From Drosophila pseudoobscura (Eukaryota > Arthropoda > Insecta > Diptera > Drosophilidae), in NCBI RefSeq assembly GCF_009870125.1, contig NC_046683.1:22143001-22207000 (forward strand): DNA of 64,000 nt. Direction: 5' to 3'. The position numbers and the translations under genes were made by a program. Under the pieces are notes generated by a model that was given only the letters and a program-made list of their open reading frames with translations, did not search any database and had not been told where the DNA came from. Below are positions 38,085 to 49,530 of this stretch, piece by piece; within the stretch, counting starts at the first letter, position 1, and the number at the start of each line of letters is the position of its first letter.

Positions 38085-38378
38085 TTTCGGTATCTTCGCT
38101 GGCGGCAGACAGGGCCAATGGTTGTGGGGTTGTAGGCGGGGAGGGGGCGGGTGGCGTCCAAATAGTTTAAGTACTTGGGTCAGGTAATCTGTCCTCCGTT
38201 TCAAATGGACCGAAAGATGTGATCTTCCCTCGCGCTGCACAATATAACCAAGTTTTTATCGAAGAATCAATAAATTTGACGTCTGACCCTCAAAATATAC
38301 CAAAATATACTGTCTCATTTTATAAATATACCGTAAATATTCTCACGAATTCAAGTTATATTATACAAATTTTCCGTT

Positions 38379-38661
38379 TTTGATATTCCGTTGAATATTT
38401 CTAGCTAGATAGAATCCACAGCCCTGCCTACATAATTTTATCCGATTAATGAATCAATTTTCTACTTGATTGACTTATTTTAAATACTTGATTTTATTGG
38501 ATTTTGTCTTACAAAAGGTTTTAGCGAAAAAGGTCCAACAAATAAAACTTAATACCACTCAAGAGAAAAATCGTTCCTATTGCTCAATTTTGATATTCTG
38601 TTGAATAATACTGGCTAACTAAGACCCTTAGCTCTGCTTAAATATTTTTAAGCCATTGATG
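38379..38661 (+). repeat. Diverged direct repeat pair
   Basis: Copies at about 38,379-38,452 and 38,588-38,661 both begin TTTGATATTC-GTTGAATA and continue through CTAGCTAG/CTGGCTAA and GCCCTGCCTA/GCTCTGCTTA. By eye they are about 70% alike. They look like two copies of an old dispersed repeat or a local duplication. Confidence 0.6.
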
Positions 38662-38815
38662 AAGACAAGAATTTGACGCCTCCGTGAGTCTGGCCCTCAG
38701 TGTGGCAGCCTCGTGAGCGGCCAACAGCACATTTCGTGCGCGTAACAGCACGCAAGTGGCGGCGCTGCCACCCCTTGCGTATGTCAAAACGAGCCAAACG
38801 CAATTGTCAAAAAAC

Positions 38816-38825
38816 GGCGCCAAAA
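38816..38825 (-). promoter_or_regulatory. E2F-type site in the Mcm6 promoter
   Basis: GGCGCCAAAA on the plus strand reads TTTTGGCGCC on the other, which fits the E2F consensus TTTSSCGC. It lies about 120 bp before the Mcm6 start codon. MCM genes are classic E2F targets. Confidence 0.55.
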
Positions 38826-38946
38826 TTGGCAAAAACTCGCAGCGGCTGTAAACAGTATTGATCATAGCATCGAAGTTTATCGCATCGTTTTAATTTGGTT
38901 TATCTTGGATTATTGAGAGTTACAGGGCTAAGTTTTCAGTAGAACC

Positions 38947-41394
38947 ATGGATGTTGCAGATGCACAAATCGGTCAGTTACGCGTCAAAGATGATGTGGGA
39001 ATACGCACCCAGAAGCTCTTTCAAGACTTCCTCGAGGAGTTCAAGGAGAATGGCGAAATCAAGTACACTCGTCCCGCCGCAAATCTCGAGTCGCCCGATC
39101 GCTGCACCCTTGAGGTGAGCTTTGAGGATGTGGAGAAGTACGACCAGAACCTAGCCACGGCTATCATCGAGGAGTACTACCACGTCTACCCGTTCCTCTG
39201 CCAGTCGGTCTCCAACTACGTGAAGGATCGCATTGGCCTCAAAACAAACAAGGACTGCTATGTGGCCTTCACGGAGGTGCCGACTCGTCACAAGGTGCGT
39301 GATCTGACTACTTCGAAGATCGGCACCCTTATCCGCATCTCCGGTCAAGTGGTGCGAACGCATCCCGTCCACCCGGAGCTCGTCTCGGGCACCTTCATGT
39401 GCCTGGACTGCCAAACTGAAATCCGTAACGTGGAGCAGCAGTTCAAATTCACCAATCCCACCATCTGCCGAAATCCCGTGTGCTCTAACCGCCGCCGTTT
39501 CATGCTCGATGTAGAGAAGAGCCTGTTTCTCGACTTTCAAAAGATCCGTATCCAGGAGACACAGGCGGAGCTTCCCCGCGGCTGCATTCCGCGTGCAGTT
39601 GAGATTATTTTGCGCTCAGAACTGGTGGAGACCGTCCAGGCTGGCGATCGCTACGATTTCACCGGCACTCTCATCGTGGTACCCGATGTCAGTGTGCTGG
39701 CAATGCCTGGAACCAGAGCCGAGTCCGGCTCCCGCCACAAGCCCGGCGAGGGCATGGAGGGAGTCACCGGATTGAAGGCCCTAGGTATGCGCGAGCTCAA
39801 CTATCGCATGGCCTTCCTGGCCTGCAGCGTCCAGGCAACCACTGCGCGCTTCGGCGGCACAGATCTTCCCATGTCTGAGGTCACCGCCGAGGACATGAAG
39901 AAGCAGATGACGGACGCCGAGTGGCATAAGATCTACGAGATGTCCAAGGATCGCAACCTGTACCAGAACCTCATCACCTGCCTCTTCCCCTCCATTTACG
40001 GCAACGACGAAGTGAAGCGGGGAATTTTGCTGCAGCTGTTCGGGGGCGTAGCCAAGACCACAATAGAGAAGACCTCGCTCCGTGGCGACGTCAACGTCTG
40101 CATTGTCGGCGATCCCAGCACGGCCAAGTCGCAGTTCCTCAAGCAGGTGTCGGACTTCTCGCCACGCGCCATTTACACTTCGGGGAAGGCCTCATCGGCG
40201 GCAGGTCTCACGGCCGCGGTGGTGCGCGACGAAGAAAGCTTCGACTTTGTGATCGAGGCGGGCGCCCTGATGTTGGCCGACAACGGCATCTGTTGCATCG
40301 ACGAATTTGACAAGATGGACCTGCGCGACCAGGTGGCCATACATGAGGCCATGGAGCAGCAGACGATCTCGATTGCCCGCGCCGGAGTCCGGGCCACACT
40401 GAATGCCCGCACATCGATCCTGGCCGCTGCCAATCCTATCAATGGCCGCTACGACCGTTCCAAGAGTCTACAGCAGAACATCCAGCTGTCGGCTCCGATC
40501 ATGTCTCGCTTTGATTTGTTCTTCATTCTGGTCGACGAGTGTAACGAGGTGGTGGACTATGCCATTGCTCGGAAGATTGTGGACCTCCACTCGAACATAG
40601 AAGAATCGGTAGAGCGGGCATACAGCCGCGAGGAGGTACTGCGCTACGTGACCTTCGCTCGCCAGTTCAAGCCGATCATCGGCCAGGAGGCCGGCAAAAT
40701 GCTGGTGGAGAACTACGGCCATCTGCGCCAGCGTGATACGGGCACCGCCGGCCGTAGCACCTGGCGTATCACCGTCCGCCAGCTGGAGTCTATGATCCGG
40801 CTGAGCGAAGCCATGGCCAAGCTGGAGTGCTCGAATCGTGTGCTGGAGCGACACGTCAAGGAGGCCTTCCGTTTGCTGAACAAGTCTATTATCCGCGTGG
40901 AGCAGCCCGACATCCACTTGGACGATGACGATGATCTGGACGTGGACGATGGCATTCAGGATGATATTGACATGGAGAACAACGGGTCTGCGGCCAACAC
41001 TGAAACCGACACCTTAGACACTTCGGGCGCCAGCACTGTCCAGAAGAAGAAGTTTACCCTCTCTTTCGAGGACTATAAGAACCTATCCACCATGCTGGTG
41101 CTACACATGCGTGGCGAAGAAGCCCGCTGCGAGGTTGAGGGCAGCGATTCTGGCATGAAGCGTAGTGATGTAGTCACCTGGTACCTGGAACAGGTCGCCG
41201 ACCAGATCGAGTCAGAGGACGAGCTCATCTCGCGTAAGAACCTCATCGAAAAGTTGATCGATCGCCTCATCTACCACGACCAGGTAATCATTCCCCTTAA
41301 GACATCCAACCTGTCCAGGATCAAAGGGCCGGCAGAGGAGCAAGTGGACAATGATCCCCTTCTAGTGGTCCATCCCAACTACGTCGTCGATTAA
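38947..41394 (+). CDS. Mcm6: Mcm6, subunit of the MCM2-7 replicative helicase
   Basis: A single exon of 815 residues, the usual length for Mcm6. The N-terminal domain holds a C4 zinc ribbon with Cys152, Cys155, Cys174 and Cys179. The AAA+ core has Walker A GDPSTAKS (388-395), Walker B IDEFDKMD (451-458) and the arginine-finger motif SRFDLFF (520-526). The MCM-box region and sensor motifs lie in sequence between. An acidic Asp-rich linker follows, then a winged-helix C-terminus. MCM2-7 is loaded at origins and activated by DDK, whose kinase gene (Cdc7) is about 15 kb to the left in this window. The start has an ACCATGG context. The best D. melanogaster match is Mcm6 on the X chromosome. Confidence 0.96.
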   Translation: MDVADAQIGQLRVKDDVGIRTQKLFQDFLEEFKENGEIKYTRPAANLESPDRCTLEVSFEDVEKYDQNLATAIIEEYYHVYPFLCQSVSNYVKDRIGLKTNKDCYVAFTEVPTRHKVRDLTTSKIGTLIRISGQVVRTHPVHPELVSGTFMCLDCQTEIRNVEQQFKFTNPTICRNPVCSNRRRFMLDVEKSLFLDFQKIRIQETQAELPRGCIPRAVEIILRSELVETVQAGDRYDFTGTLIVVPDVSVLAMPGTRAESGSRHKPGEGMEGVTGLKALGMRELNYRMAFLACSVQATTARFGGTDLPMSEVTAEDMKKQMTDAEWHKIYEMSKDRNLYQNLITCLFPSIYGNDEVKRGILLQLFGGVAKTTIEKTSLRGDVNVCIVGDPSTAKSQFLKQVSDFSPRAIYTSGKASSAAGLTAAVVRDEESFDFVIEAGALMLADNGICCIDEFDKMDLRDQVAIHEAMEQQTISIARAGVRATLNARTSILAAANPINGRYDRSKSLQQNIQLSAPIMSRFDLFFILVDECNEVVDYAIARKIVDLHSNIEESVERAYSREEVLRYVTFARQFKPIIGQEAGKMLVENYGHLRQRDTGTAGRSTWRITVRQLESMIRLSEAMAKLECSNRVLERHVKEAFRLLNKSIIRVEQPDIHLDDDDDLDVDDGIQDDIDMENNGSAANTETDTLDTSGASTVQKKKFTLSFEDYKNLSTMLVLHMRGEEARCEVEGSDSGMKRSDVVTWYLEQVADQIESEDELISRKNLIEKLIDRLIYHDQVIIPLKTSNLSRIKGPAEEQVDNDPLLVVHPNYVVD

Positions 41395-41637
41395 TTCTCT
41401 CCACAAACATCCATTATACTCCTATCTAGTTTTTAGGATTGTGTTTTCTCTTTCGTGTTTGAAAGTTTTTTTGGACCCATTCCTTATATATGGATTTATC
41501 TAGCTCTGTAAGTTATTCTGAAAAACACTGTTAAGTTTAGCTCTAAGTTTTCATGATGTCATCGATCATCACTGATCGTCCTGGGTCATACAGCGTGGTC
41601 TAATTAAAAACCAACTTTTGAATTTTTGTTTCTGCCT

Positions 41638-41643
41638 AATAAA
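41638..41643 (+). terminator. Poly(A) signal of Mcm6
   Basis: AATAAA about 240 bp after the stop codon. The convergent ND-ASHI gene ends at 41,826, with a candidate signal (ATTAAA on the minus strand) at 41,732-41,737. Confidence 0.55.
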
Positions 41644-41825
41644 CGTTCACCGACAATTAATATTCGATCGCATCGTTAATTTCCATGGAAACATGCGTAC
41701 TCGTACATTCGTACTCCGATAGGTTTTTCAGTTTAATTTTACAGATGCATGGATAAATTGTCTAAGAAGTAGAAAGGACTAAGCACCGCAAAGCCGGCGA
41801 TCGGATGAGTAGATCTCCCAAACAG

Positions 41826-42536
41826 TTACTTCTCAAAGGTGTAGTGCTTGACACCATCACCAGGGTATTGCTTGGCTGCCACAGGACGATACATTTTCTT
41901 GTCCTCCAGCCAGTAGTAGAGGGCCAGGCAGCCGGACATGACACCCACAAAGCTCAAGACGTAGTACGAGGTGCTATAGCGCGGCTTCTCGGCCTGTGAG
42001 TAGCGGTCTTCGCTATACAAGTCATGATCCGCCGAGATCTGGAAAAGGAAAAAGGGAAATATATAGATTTTATCAATGTTTTCATGTTACTGTGACTACT
42101 CACGGGCTCGTGGAGGTTGCGTTTGTGCTCGGGATAATCCCAGGGATAGTAGCTATCCTTATTCTCCACACCTAGGCCGCCGCCAACCTTCGGATAGTCG
42201 CCATAGCCCAAACCATCGTCGGCATAGGGCTTGTACTCTTCGGGCAGAAGATAATACTTCTTAGCGGCTGCCTCGCGCTCCTTCTCTGTCTTTGGGAAGG
42301 GGGCTGGCTTGTAGTCCTTGTTCCATCCAGCCACTAATGCAATGAGAACGGATATAAGGCTGTAGTCTTTTACAGCATTCTAACGTTACGTAAACAAAAC
42401 AGAATGCCGAACCCACAGATGGTCATATTTATCGGCCCACGGAAAACTTACTGCTGCGAACCACCTGGCTGGCCAGAGCAGGATTGGCCACACACAATTT
42501 CCGTGCCAAGAACACAGACTTCACAAACGTCAACAT
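41826..42536 (-). CDS. ND-ASHI: Mitochondrial complex I subunit ASHI (NDUFB8)
   Basis: Three exons in phase (42536-42452, 42333-42104, 42038-41826) give 175 residues. The N-terminus is a mitochondrial presequence (MLTFVKSVFLARKLCVANPA). The conserved matrix/IMS part includes MAGWNKDYKPAPFPKTEKER, EEYKPYADDGLGYGDYP and DYPEHKRNLHEP, all typical of NDUFB8. A single membrane helix follows (YVLSFVGVMSGCLALYYWL), and the tail ends YPGDGVKHYTFEK. It is an accessory subunit of the membrane arm of NADH:ubiquinone oxidoreductase. The methionine before the mature block is created across the first splice junction. The gene is convergent with Mcm6. Confidence 0.93.
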
Positions 42537-42904
42537 TGCGAGCTCGTTTAAAAAATTTTAAGTTTTTCTCTTTCCTACAGCGATTGAAACAGCAGACTCA
42601 GCTGTGCTGGTGATGGGATTCGTGCGATAGGTCTCTGCGTGCTGTAGATGAGCCCTTGCTGATATGCTCGTATGATCTTGTGTGGAATTGTTATCTAATT
42701 GGTTGGAGTGCAGCAACAGAGAAACGATAAATAATAATTTCTTTTGTTTTGTTATAACATTTTGGTACAAATTAACAATAATGTTAACCCTGTTTTAGTG
42801 ATCGAATTTGAATGTTTAGTTTATGACATGCTTAATGTTTCTTGCATCGAAGTGCCCAGCTGAAAATTCAAAACTTAGACTGGAATACTGGCTTGGACTA
42901 TTTT

Positions 42905-43450
42905 TATACCCGGTCCTCAAAGCGTTCATGGGTATATTAAATTCGAGGAAAAGTATATAACACGCAGAAGGAAGCTTTTTTTACCCCATATAGTATATAT
43001 ATTCTTGATCACCGAGCTAGATACACCGGATTTCATCCTGAAACAAGTATGTTTCACTGCTGCCAGTTGAGCATATTTCAGGCTAGATCTGGCATTTTAA
43101 AAATTCAAAAAAGCTTATAAGTTCTTGTGAACAAGAACTTTGTTCCGATTCTGCATTCTGTTCATTTTTTGTCAATTTTCATAGACAATAGCCGATGACA
43201 TGGAAATAATGTTATGGGAAACAAAATTATTTATGTTATTTTTTGGCTGTATTTAGACTTAGCTTATTTATTTTCGGTTTTAGCCACTTTTGGTATATTT
43301 TTTTTTCGTATCTAGCTTATATTGACTCTGCAATTCTGGCAGCACTAGTATATTTTAAACTTTTAACTTGTCAACTTCTTATTTTTGAAGCCATAGCGTT
43401 TTAAAGATATATTGACATAATTTTTTATCTGGCCTCACTGCCATAACTTC
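42905..43450 (+). mobile_element. DINE-1/INE-1-like (Helitron-derived) repeat relic
   Basis: It begins TATACCCGGTCCTCAAAGCG and contains GGGTATATTAAATTCG, AACACGCAGAAGGAAGC and TATATATTCTTGATCA, the head of the abundant Drosophila DINE-1/INE-1 family, a non-autonomous Helitron relative. A perfect hairpin with 10-bp arms lies at 43,119-43,140. The right limit is uncertain. It has no coding capacity and is clearly diverged. Confidence 0.7.
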
Positions 43451-43632
43451 AATTGTAGTCGGAATACGACCACAAAAGCGTAGAGAAGACATTCCTCATA
43501 CAAAATGTAAACAAATTTACCCAAAGGAAATTTGATGGCGAAAAGTTCGCTTGCCTTTTCACACACCACAGTTCAAACGTATATACTTTTCCATAAATAA
43601 ATTAAAAGCTTATTAGATTTAAAGAGTTATCA

Positions 43633-43640
43633 TATCGATA
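43633..43640. promoter_or_regulatory. DRE box upstream of fumarase 1
   Basis: Exact TATCGATA, 153 bp before the start codon, followed by a second TATCG core 16 bp later. Confidence 0.55.
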
Positions 43641-43792
43641 GTCGCCAACACTATCGGCATATAACACCCGCGCACTGTTTTTTTGTTGTGGTTGGCTCAT
43701 CCGAAGAAGCAGCAGCAACACCTGGGGAGGCGAAAGTGATAAAGAAGCGACCATATTTTAAAAAATATTAAACATTAACTATATTCGAAAAG

Positions 43793-46700
43793 ATGGTTCT
43801 ACCTTTACTACAGCGCTCCACACTTCGCGGCGTGCAACAGTTAGCCCAGCCATGGTCCGCAGCTGGCTTCAGCCTGAGAATGGTAAGGATCCGATGTGTT
43901 GACCCATTAGCATGTCATGCTGAATACCCGCTTATGTAATTTTGCTGGCCAAAAAGATGTCCATTAACCATAGTCAGCGCTGGTAGAGAGTAATCCGAAA
44001 TTGTGGGTGGAAATCTGCCATCACAAAAAAAAAAAACTTAACAGCGTTTCGTAATCACCTCTGATAAAATTGAAGTTGCTCCCTCCAGAGCCTGGAATAA
44101 TCGCACAAATGTAGAAGTTTGACGAAAACAATTTCCCAACTGGAAACGTTCTGCCACTTGTGGATTGCATATACTTTCAATCCTATAGAAGTGCAACAGT
44201 AGTGCTTATACTCCCATTTCAGTGCAGTCGGTCTAGGTCCCAATTTGAATAAATGCTGACAACCTTATGTAGTCAGTTCTGTTCTCTTGGGCTCCGATTG
44301 GCATATTGATTTTACCGACTAACAACTTTTTCGCTCTATGGCTCTTTCCACTGTTTCGCACGTGAAAATCAAAAAAAGATACAAGAACTAGTGAAACGAG
44401 TTATAGCCGAGAGAACAATTTTTCGCTGACAATTCTAGTTTCGGAAATTCAATACAATGCAAACCGGTTAATTTTATATTTGAAAGTAATCTAGTGGCGA
44501 CACATGATATACCCTCGCTGTTCCATGTGTTCCACACGCGATAATCCTGATACCTGTAATTGATAATGGAGCACTTAAGCATAGTGCACACACGCACACA
44601 CCCATACCCAAGCAAATATGTATAAGTAGATGCATGTGTGAATTTTATGAGCAAAAGTAAAGACTCAGCTGATTAGCAAAGCGCCCCAAAGCGCCCCATG
44701 CCGGGCAGAGTCCCCAATCGCCACCACCACCCGTCGAGCACCTCCCTTCTATTCCATGCCTGCGCACTGGTTGAGCGCGCGCTCTGTCTGAAATTTCGCG
44801 CTGCGACAAAGTTTTATGGTCCCACCTTATCTCCTCTCAGCCAGTAGGAACAACATATCAGCACCAGCAGCATCAGCAATCACAGCGGTTTATAATCCAG
44901 TGCTCACCATTTGAGTTAAGCAACTTATCTCCTTCATAATGGTCAGATCAGCCTGCCTTTCCTCAGAATTCATCCACTGTTACTGACGTCAGAGTACACT
45001 TGTATTCTTTCCACTCCTTCCAGGCCTCCCAGGAGTTCCGCGTGGAAAGCGACACGTTTGGAGAGCTAAAGGTGCCGGCGGACAAGTACTATGGCGCCCA
45101 AACGATGCGCTCTCAGATCAACTTCCCCATAGGCGGGACCACAGAGCGTATGCCGGTAGGTCTTAAACCTTCTCTCAGCCTTCTCTTTCATTGTTCCACT
45201 ATAATTCTCTATACCACTTCACAGAAACCTGTGGTGCAGGCAATGGGCATCCTAAAGAAGGCCGCAGCCGAAGTGAACAAGGAATTCGGCCTGGACACCA
45301 AGGTGAGCGAGGCCATCTCCAAGGCCGCCGATGATGTGATTTCGGGCAAGCTCTACGACGACCACTTTCCCCTAGTGATCTGGCAGACAGGCTCCGGCAC
45401 CCAGAGTAACATGAATGTCAACGAGGTGAGTCTCAAGGCCGATCTTTTTCCATTTGAAATGCCTATAGACTAGTGGTCTACACCAATACAATAACATTGT
45501 TCCGTTTGCTGGTGTGGGTACACAACAGGCAAAACGGATCAGCAGACAATGGAAAAATGTTATTTTAGTGGTCCCGACGACTGTCTTACACTGTAAGTCA
45601 CGAAGTGACGGCCGTGGCCGTGCCCGTGCTTACCACTGCTATAGACCATGGATGATTTTTCTCCCGCAGGTGATCAGCAATCGCGCCATTGAGCTGCTGG
45701 GTGGCAAGCTGGGATCCAAGACTCCAGTGCATCCAAACGACCATGTGAACAAGTCGCAGAGCTCCAATGATACCTTTCCCACGGCTATCCACATCTCTGT
45801 GGCCTTGGAGCTGAACAACAACCTGAAGCCAGCCATCAAGACACTGCACGACGCGTTGGCCGCCAAGTCGAAAGAGTTCAAGGACATCATCAAGATCGGT
45901 CGCACCCACACCATGGACGCTGTCCCACTGACGCTCGGCCAGGAATTCAGCGGTTATGCCCAGCAGCTGGCCTACGCCCAAGAGCGCATCGACGCCTGCC
46001 TGCCGCGCGTCTATGAGTTGGCACTCGGCGGCACAGCCGTCGGCACTGGCCTTAACACCCGCAAGGGATTCGCCGAGAAGTGCGCCGCCAAGATCGCCCA
46101 GCTGACCAGCCTGCCCTTCGTGACGGCGCCCAACAAATTCGAGGCTCTGGCCGCCCGCGACGCCATGGTGGAGGTGCATGGGGTACTTAACACGATTGCC
46201 GTGAGCCTCATGAAGATTGCCAACGACATCCGATTCCTGGGCTCCGGTCCGCGCTGTGGCCTGGGGGAGCTCTCCCTGCCCGAAAACGAGCCCGGCAGTT
46301 CCATTATGCCTGGAAAGGTGAATCCCACGCAGTGCGAGTCCCTCACAATGTTGTCTGCCCAAGTCATGGGCAACCATGTGGCCGTAACAATCGGTGGTGC
46401 CAACGGACACTTCGAGCTGAATGTGTTCAAGCCCCTAATAGTGTCAAATGTGCTACGCTCTATTCGCCTGCTTTGTAAGTAGAAGATCTTTTTCCAATAT
46501 TCTGCTAATGCGAGTACGATGTCCATCCATTTCAGCTGACGGCAGTCGCACCTTCACCGCCAATTGCGTGAACGGCATCCAGGCCAATCGCGACAACATT
46601 GCCAAGATCATGAACGAGTCCCTGATGTTGGTGACGGCCCTCAACCCGCACATCGGTTACGACAAGGCGGCCAAGATCGCTAAGACGGCGCACAAGAATG

Positions 46701-46798
46701 GAACAACCCTCAAGGAGGAGTCTATAAACTTGGGCTACCTCACCGAGCAGCAGTTCAACGACTGGGTAAAGCCCGAAGAGATGCTCGGACCCAAGTAG
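43793..46798 (+). CDS. Fum1: Fumarate hydratase 1 (class II, mitochondrial)
   Basis: Five exons in phase (43793-43882, 45024-45155, 45225-45425, 45670-46474, 46536-46798) give 496 residues. The first exon is a 30-residue mitochondrial presequence ([20 protein letters not shown]) ending in Met. The enzyme body has [16 protein letters not shown], the substrate-binding NVNE and [16 protein letters not shown], and the class II fumarase/aspartase signature [15 protein letters not shown] at about residue 350. This mobile loop carries the catalytic serine. It converts fumarate to malate in the TCA cycle. A paralog starts 120 bp downstream with the same intron positions. D. melanogaster CG4094 is the likely ortholog; the symbol is from memory. 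Confidence 0.94.
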
Positions 46799-46918
46799 GC
46801 GCTGCTTGCAAGTGTCTAAAATTCGGGAATGCTTATCCGCTTGGCCAGTCGGAATATATCGGTTGTCGAGTTAACATTGAAATTTCTTGAAAAAAAATTG
46901 AGATTGTAAAAACTTAAA

Positions 46919-48684
46919 ATGTCGCTTCTTTCCCGTATTCTGGTGGCCAGCAAGTCCTACTCCCGCGGCCTCAGGGTAACCGCGAGCATCTGTGGCAAGG
47001 ACGTAGGTTCAAAAAAGAATTAATTGCGATTTGGTTAAGACTTGTTGGGATTTCAGGCAAAAAAGGGCAATTCCAAGGAGGGAAAGTTCCGGATGGAGAA
47101 GGACACCTTTGGGGAGCTAAAGGTGCCTGCCGAAATGTTGTTCGGCGCACAGACGATGCGCTCCAAGATCAACTTTCCCATTGGCGACATTGGCGAGCGC
47201 ATGCCGGTAGCTATGACCACCCCAAACGAAGCCCTCCAGACCTCTACACCTAACCTTTCGTCTCTCGCCTTGGGCCGATCCACAGATGCCAGTGATTCAG
47301 GCCATGGGTATACTTAAGAAGGCCTGTGCTGAGGTAAACAAGGATTACGGCCTGGACGGCAAAATATCGGACGCCGTCTCCTGTGCTTGTGACGACGTAA
47401 TCTCGGGAAAGTTCTACAAGCGAGGTCACTTCCCGCTGGTCATTTGGCAGACCGGCTCCGGCACCCAGACCAACATGAATACAAACGAGGTGACCACATA
47501 TCATCTGTAGGCAGCGCCCTGATCAGCCATAACTTGCGCTCCTTGCCCCCGTAGGTCATCAGTAACGCAGCCATTAAGGCGATGGGCGGCGAGCTGGGTT
47601 CTAAGAAGCCAGTACATCCTAATGACCATGTAAACAAGTCGCAGAGCTCCAACGACACCTTTCCGGCTGCCATCCACATCAGCGTGGGGATGGAACTGAA
47701 CGAGCGCCTCATACCATCGTTGACTCATTTGCGGGATGCTCTTAAGTGCAAGTCTGAGGACTTCAAGGACATCATCAAAATTGGGCGTACCCATCTGATG
47801 GACGCTGTGCCTCTGACCCTGGGTCAGGAGTTCAGCGGCTACGCCCAGCAGCTAAGCTATGGCTTGGACAGAATCAACGGCTGTCTGCCGCGCGTGTACG
47901 AGCTGGCCCTTGGCGGCACAGCTGTTGGCACTGGTCTCAATACACACAAGGGATTCGCCGAGAAGGTATCCAAGCGCATTGCCGACCTCACATGCCTTCC
48001 CTTCGTGAAGGCTCCGAACTTCTTCGAGGCTCTCGGCGCTCGAGATGCCATGGTAGAGGTGCACGGAGTACTTAACACGATTGCTGTCAGCTTGATGAAG
48101 ATAGCCAATGATATCCGCCTGCTGGGCTCGGGTCCGCGCTGCGGTCTGGGCGAACTCATGCTGCCGGAGAATGAGCCGGGCAGCTCGATTATGCCTGGCA
48201 AGGTTAATCCCACTCAGTGCGAGTCCATTACCATGATCTGTGCCCAGGTTATGGGCAACCAGGTGGCTGTCTCCATCGGTGGTGCCACCGGACACTTTGA
48301 GCTGAATGTCTTCAAGCCGCTGATCGTGTCCAATGTTCTACGCTCCATACGTTTGCTGGGTAAATGAGGATTAGTGAGTACTAAGGAGGCCTCCAACTCA
48401 TATGTACTCCGCTTTTGTTTGTAGCCGATGGAAGTAAGAATTTCAGCAAGAACTGCGTGGAGGGCATCAAACCGAACAATGAGCGCATTGCGAAGATCAT
48501 GAACGAGTCCCTGATGTTAGTGACGGCTCTCAATCCACACATTGGCTATGACAAAGCGGCTGCAATTGCCAAGACTGCACATAAGAACGGAACCACCCTG
48601 AAGGAGGAGGCCATTAAGGCTGGCGTCACCGAGGAGCAGTTCAAGGAGTGGGTCGATCCGAAGAAGATGCTGGGCCCCAAATAG
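46919..48684 (+). CDS. Fum2: Fumarate hydratase 2 (tandem paralog)
   Basis: Five exons in phase (46919-47002, 47057-47206, 47286-47489, 47555-48359, 48425-48684) give 500 residues. The presequence is [20 protein letters not shown], of mitochondrial type. The body matches fumarase 1 closely, with [32 protein letters not shown] and [15 protein letters not shown] (near residue 355), so catalytic residues are intact. All four introns sit at the same codons, and exon 4 is 805 nt in both genes. A tandem duplication of the whole gene is the simple reading. The only gap between the genes is 120 bp. D. melanogaster CG4095 is the likely ortholog. The poly(A) signal is at 48,722. Confidence 0.93.
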
Positions 48685-49530
48685 TTTTCATTTATTCACA
48701 TTAAACTTATCCGTTAGCTCCAATAAAAGTCAATTGCAATCGATACTCGCCTTGTATCATCACTAAATCATTCATGGTCGATAGATAATGCAGCCCTGGT
48801 ACTGCCAGCGACAGCTGTTTTGTAAGTTTTTCTTTGTTTTTCCTGCTTGGAGGAGATCCCAAATCCGACAGAATCTGGAAAAAAAAATAAAACCCAGTCT
48901 CTTCTGCATTGGCAGCAGCGTTTGTCCACCCTGTGCACCGATTCAATGACCGTGCTAGAACCGACTTTAGTGCTGGACTCGATTATCTAACGACAATATC
49001 GATGTATTAGGAATTTGGCTTTGACTTATTTGCTTTCGACCAGATTCACAGTGATTCGTGTACAAGTAGGCACAACAACAGATTTTTCAGGCAGGCAAGG
49101 GGATTCGGAAATTAACAGTCCAACTAAAAAGCAAATTCTATCTAGCACCACACCATAATTAAATTTCAAAAACCTGTTTCACCCCCAAGTTGATTACCTT
49201 TCCCAACCATTTTTCGTTATTGCAATTGGTTTATTTTACGACGCAAAAACAAAAAACACAACCACACTCACTCCAGACTGCAAAAACTGTTTGCAGACGA
49301 GCGATATCGATCACACACAACCTTTATATGGGCAGCAGTGCCACTACTACCGGACCCTAAATAAAATAAAACGAAAGGAAGGCAGTGTGGTGCTAGGAGG
49401 CAAACAGAAACACGGACGCCCACACCCCCGAAGGCGTAAAATAAAAGGTGAGCCCATACCAGTGGATATCAAATTTTCAACCGATCTCATACATTGCTGT
49501 TCGCAGTCAGTAATACGGCCGTAGGGAAAA
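48685..49530 (+). other. Intergenic region, fumarase 2 to Pink1
   Basis: It holds the fumarase 2 poly(A) signal (AATAAA at 48,722-48,727), near-DRE cores (ATATCGAT near 48,997 and near 49,303) and the probable Pink1 leader. No other gene was seen. Confidence 0.5.

Larger units (their letters stand above)
38085..38946. promoter_or_regulatory. Divergent promoter region, Luc7-like gene / Mcm6
   Basis: 862 bp between the two start codons. It holds AATATACC strings (38,293-38,335), a diverged direct repeat of about 74 bp (38,379 and 38,588) and an E2F-type site (38,816-38,825) near Mcm6. No ORF of note. Confidence 0.5.
42537..43792. other. Intergenic region, ND-ASHI to fumarase 1
   Basis: The leader side of both genes, largely occupied by a DINE-1-like repeat. 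A DRE at 43,633-43,640 marks the fumarase promoter. No coding sequence was seen. Confidence 0.55.

Noticed and set aside
46011-46526. Minus-strand open frames opposite the fumarases
   Set aside because: They appear in the same place in both paralogs because the coding strand is conserved; no independent evidence of a gene.
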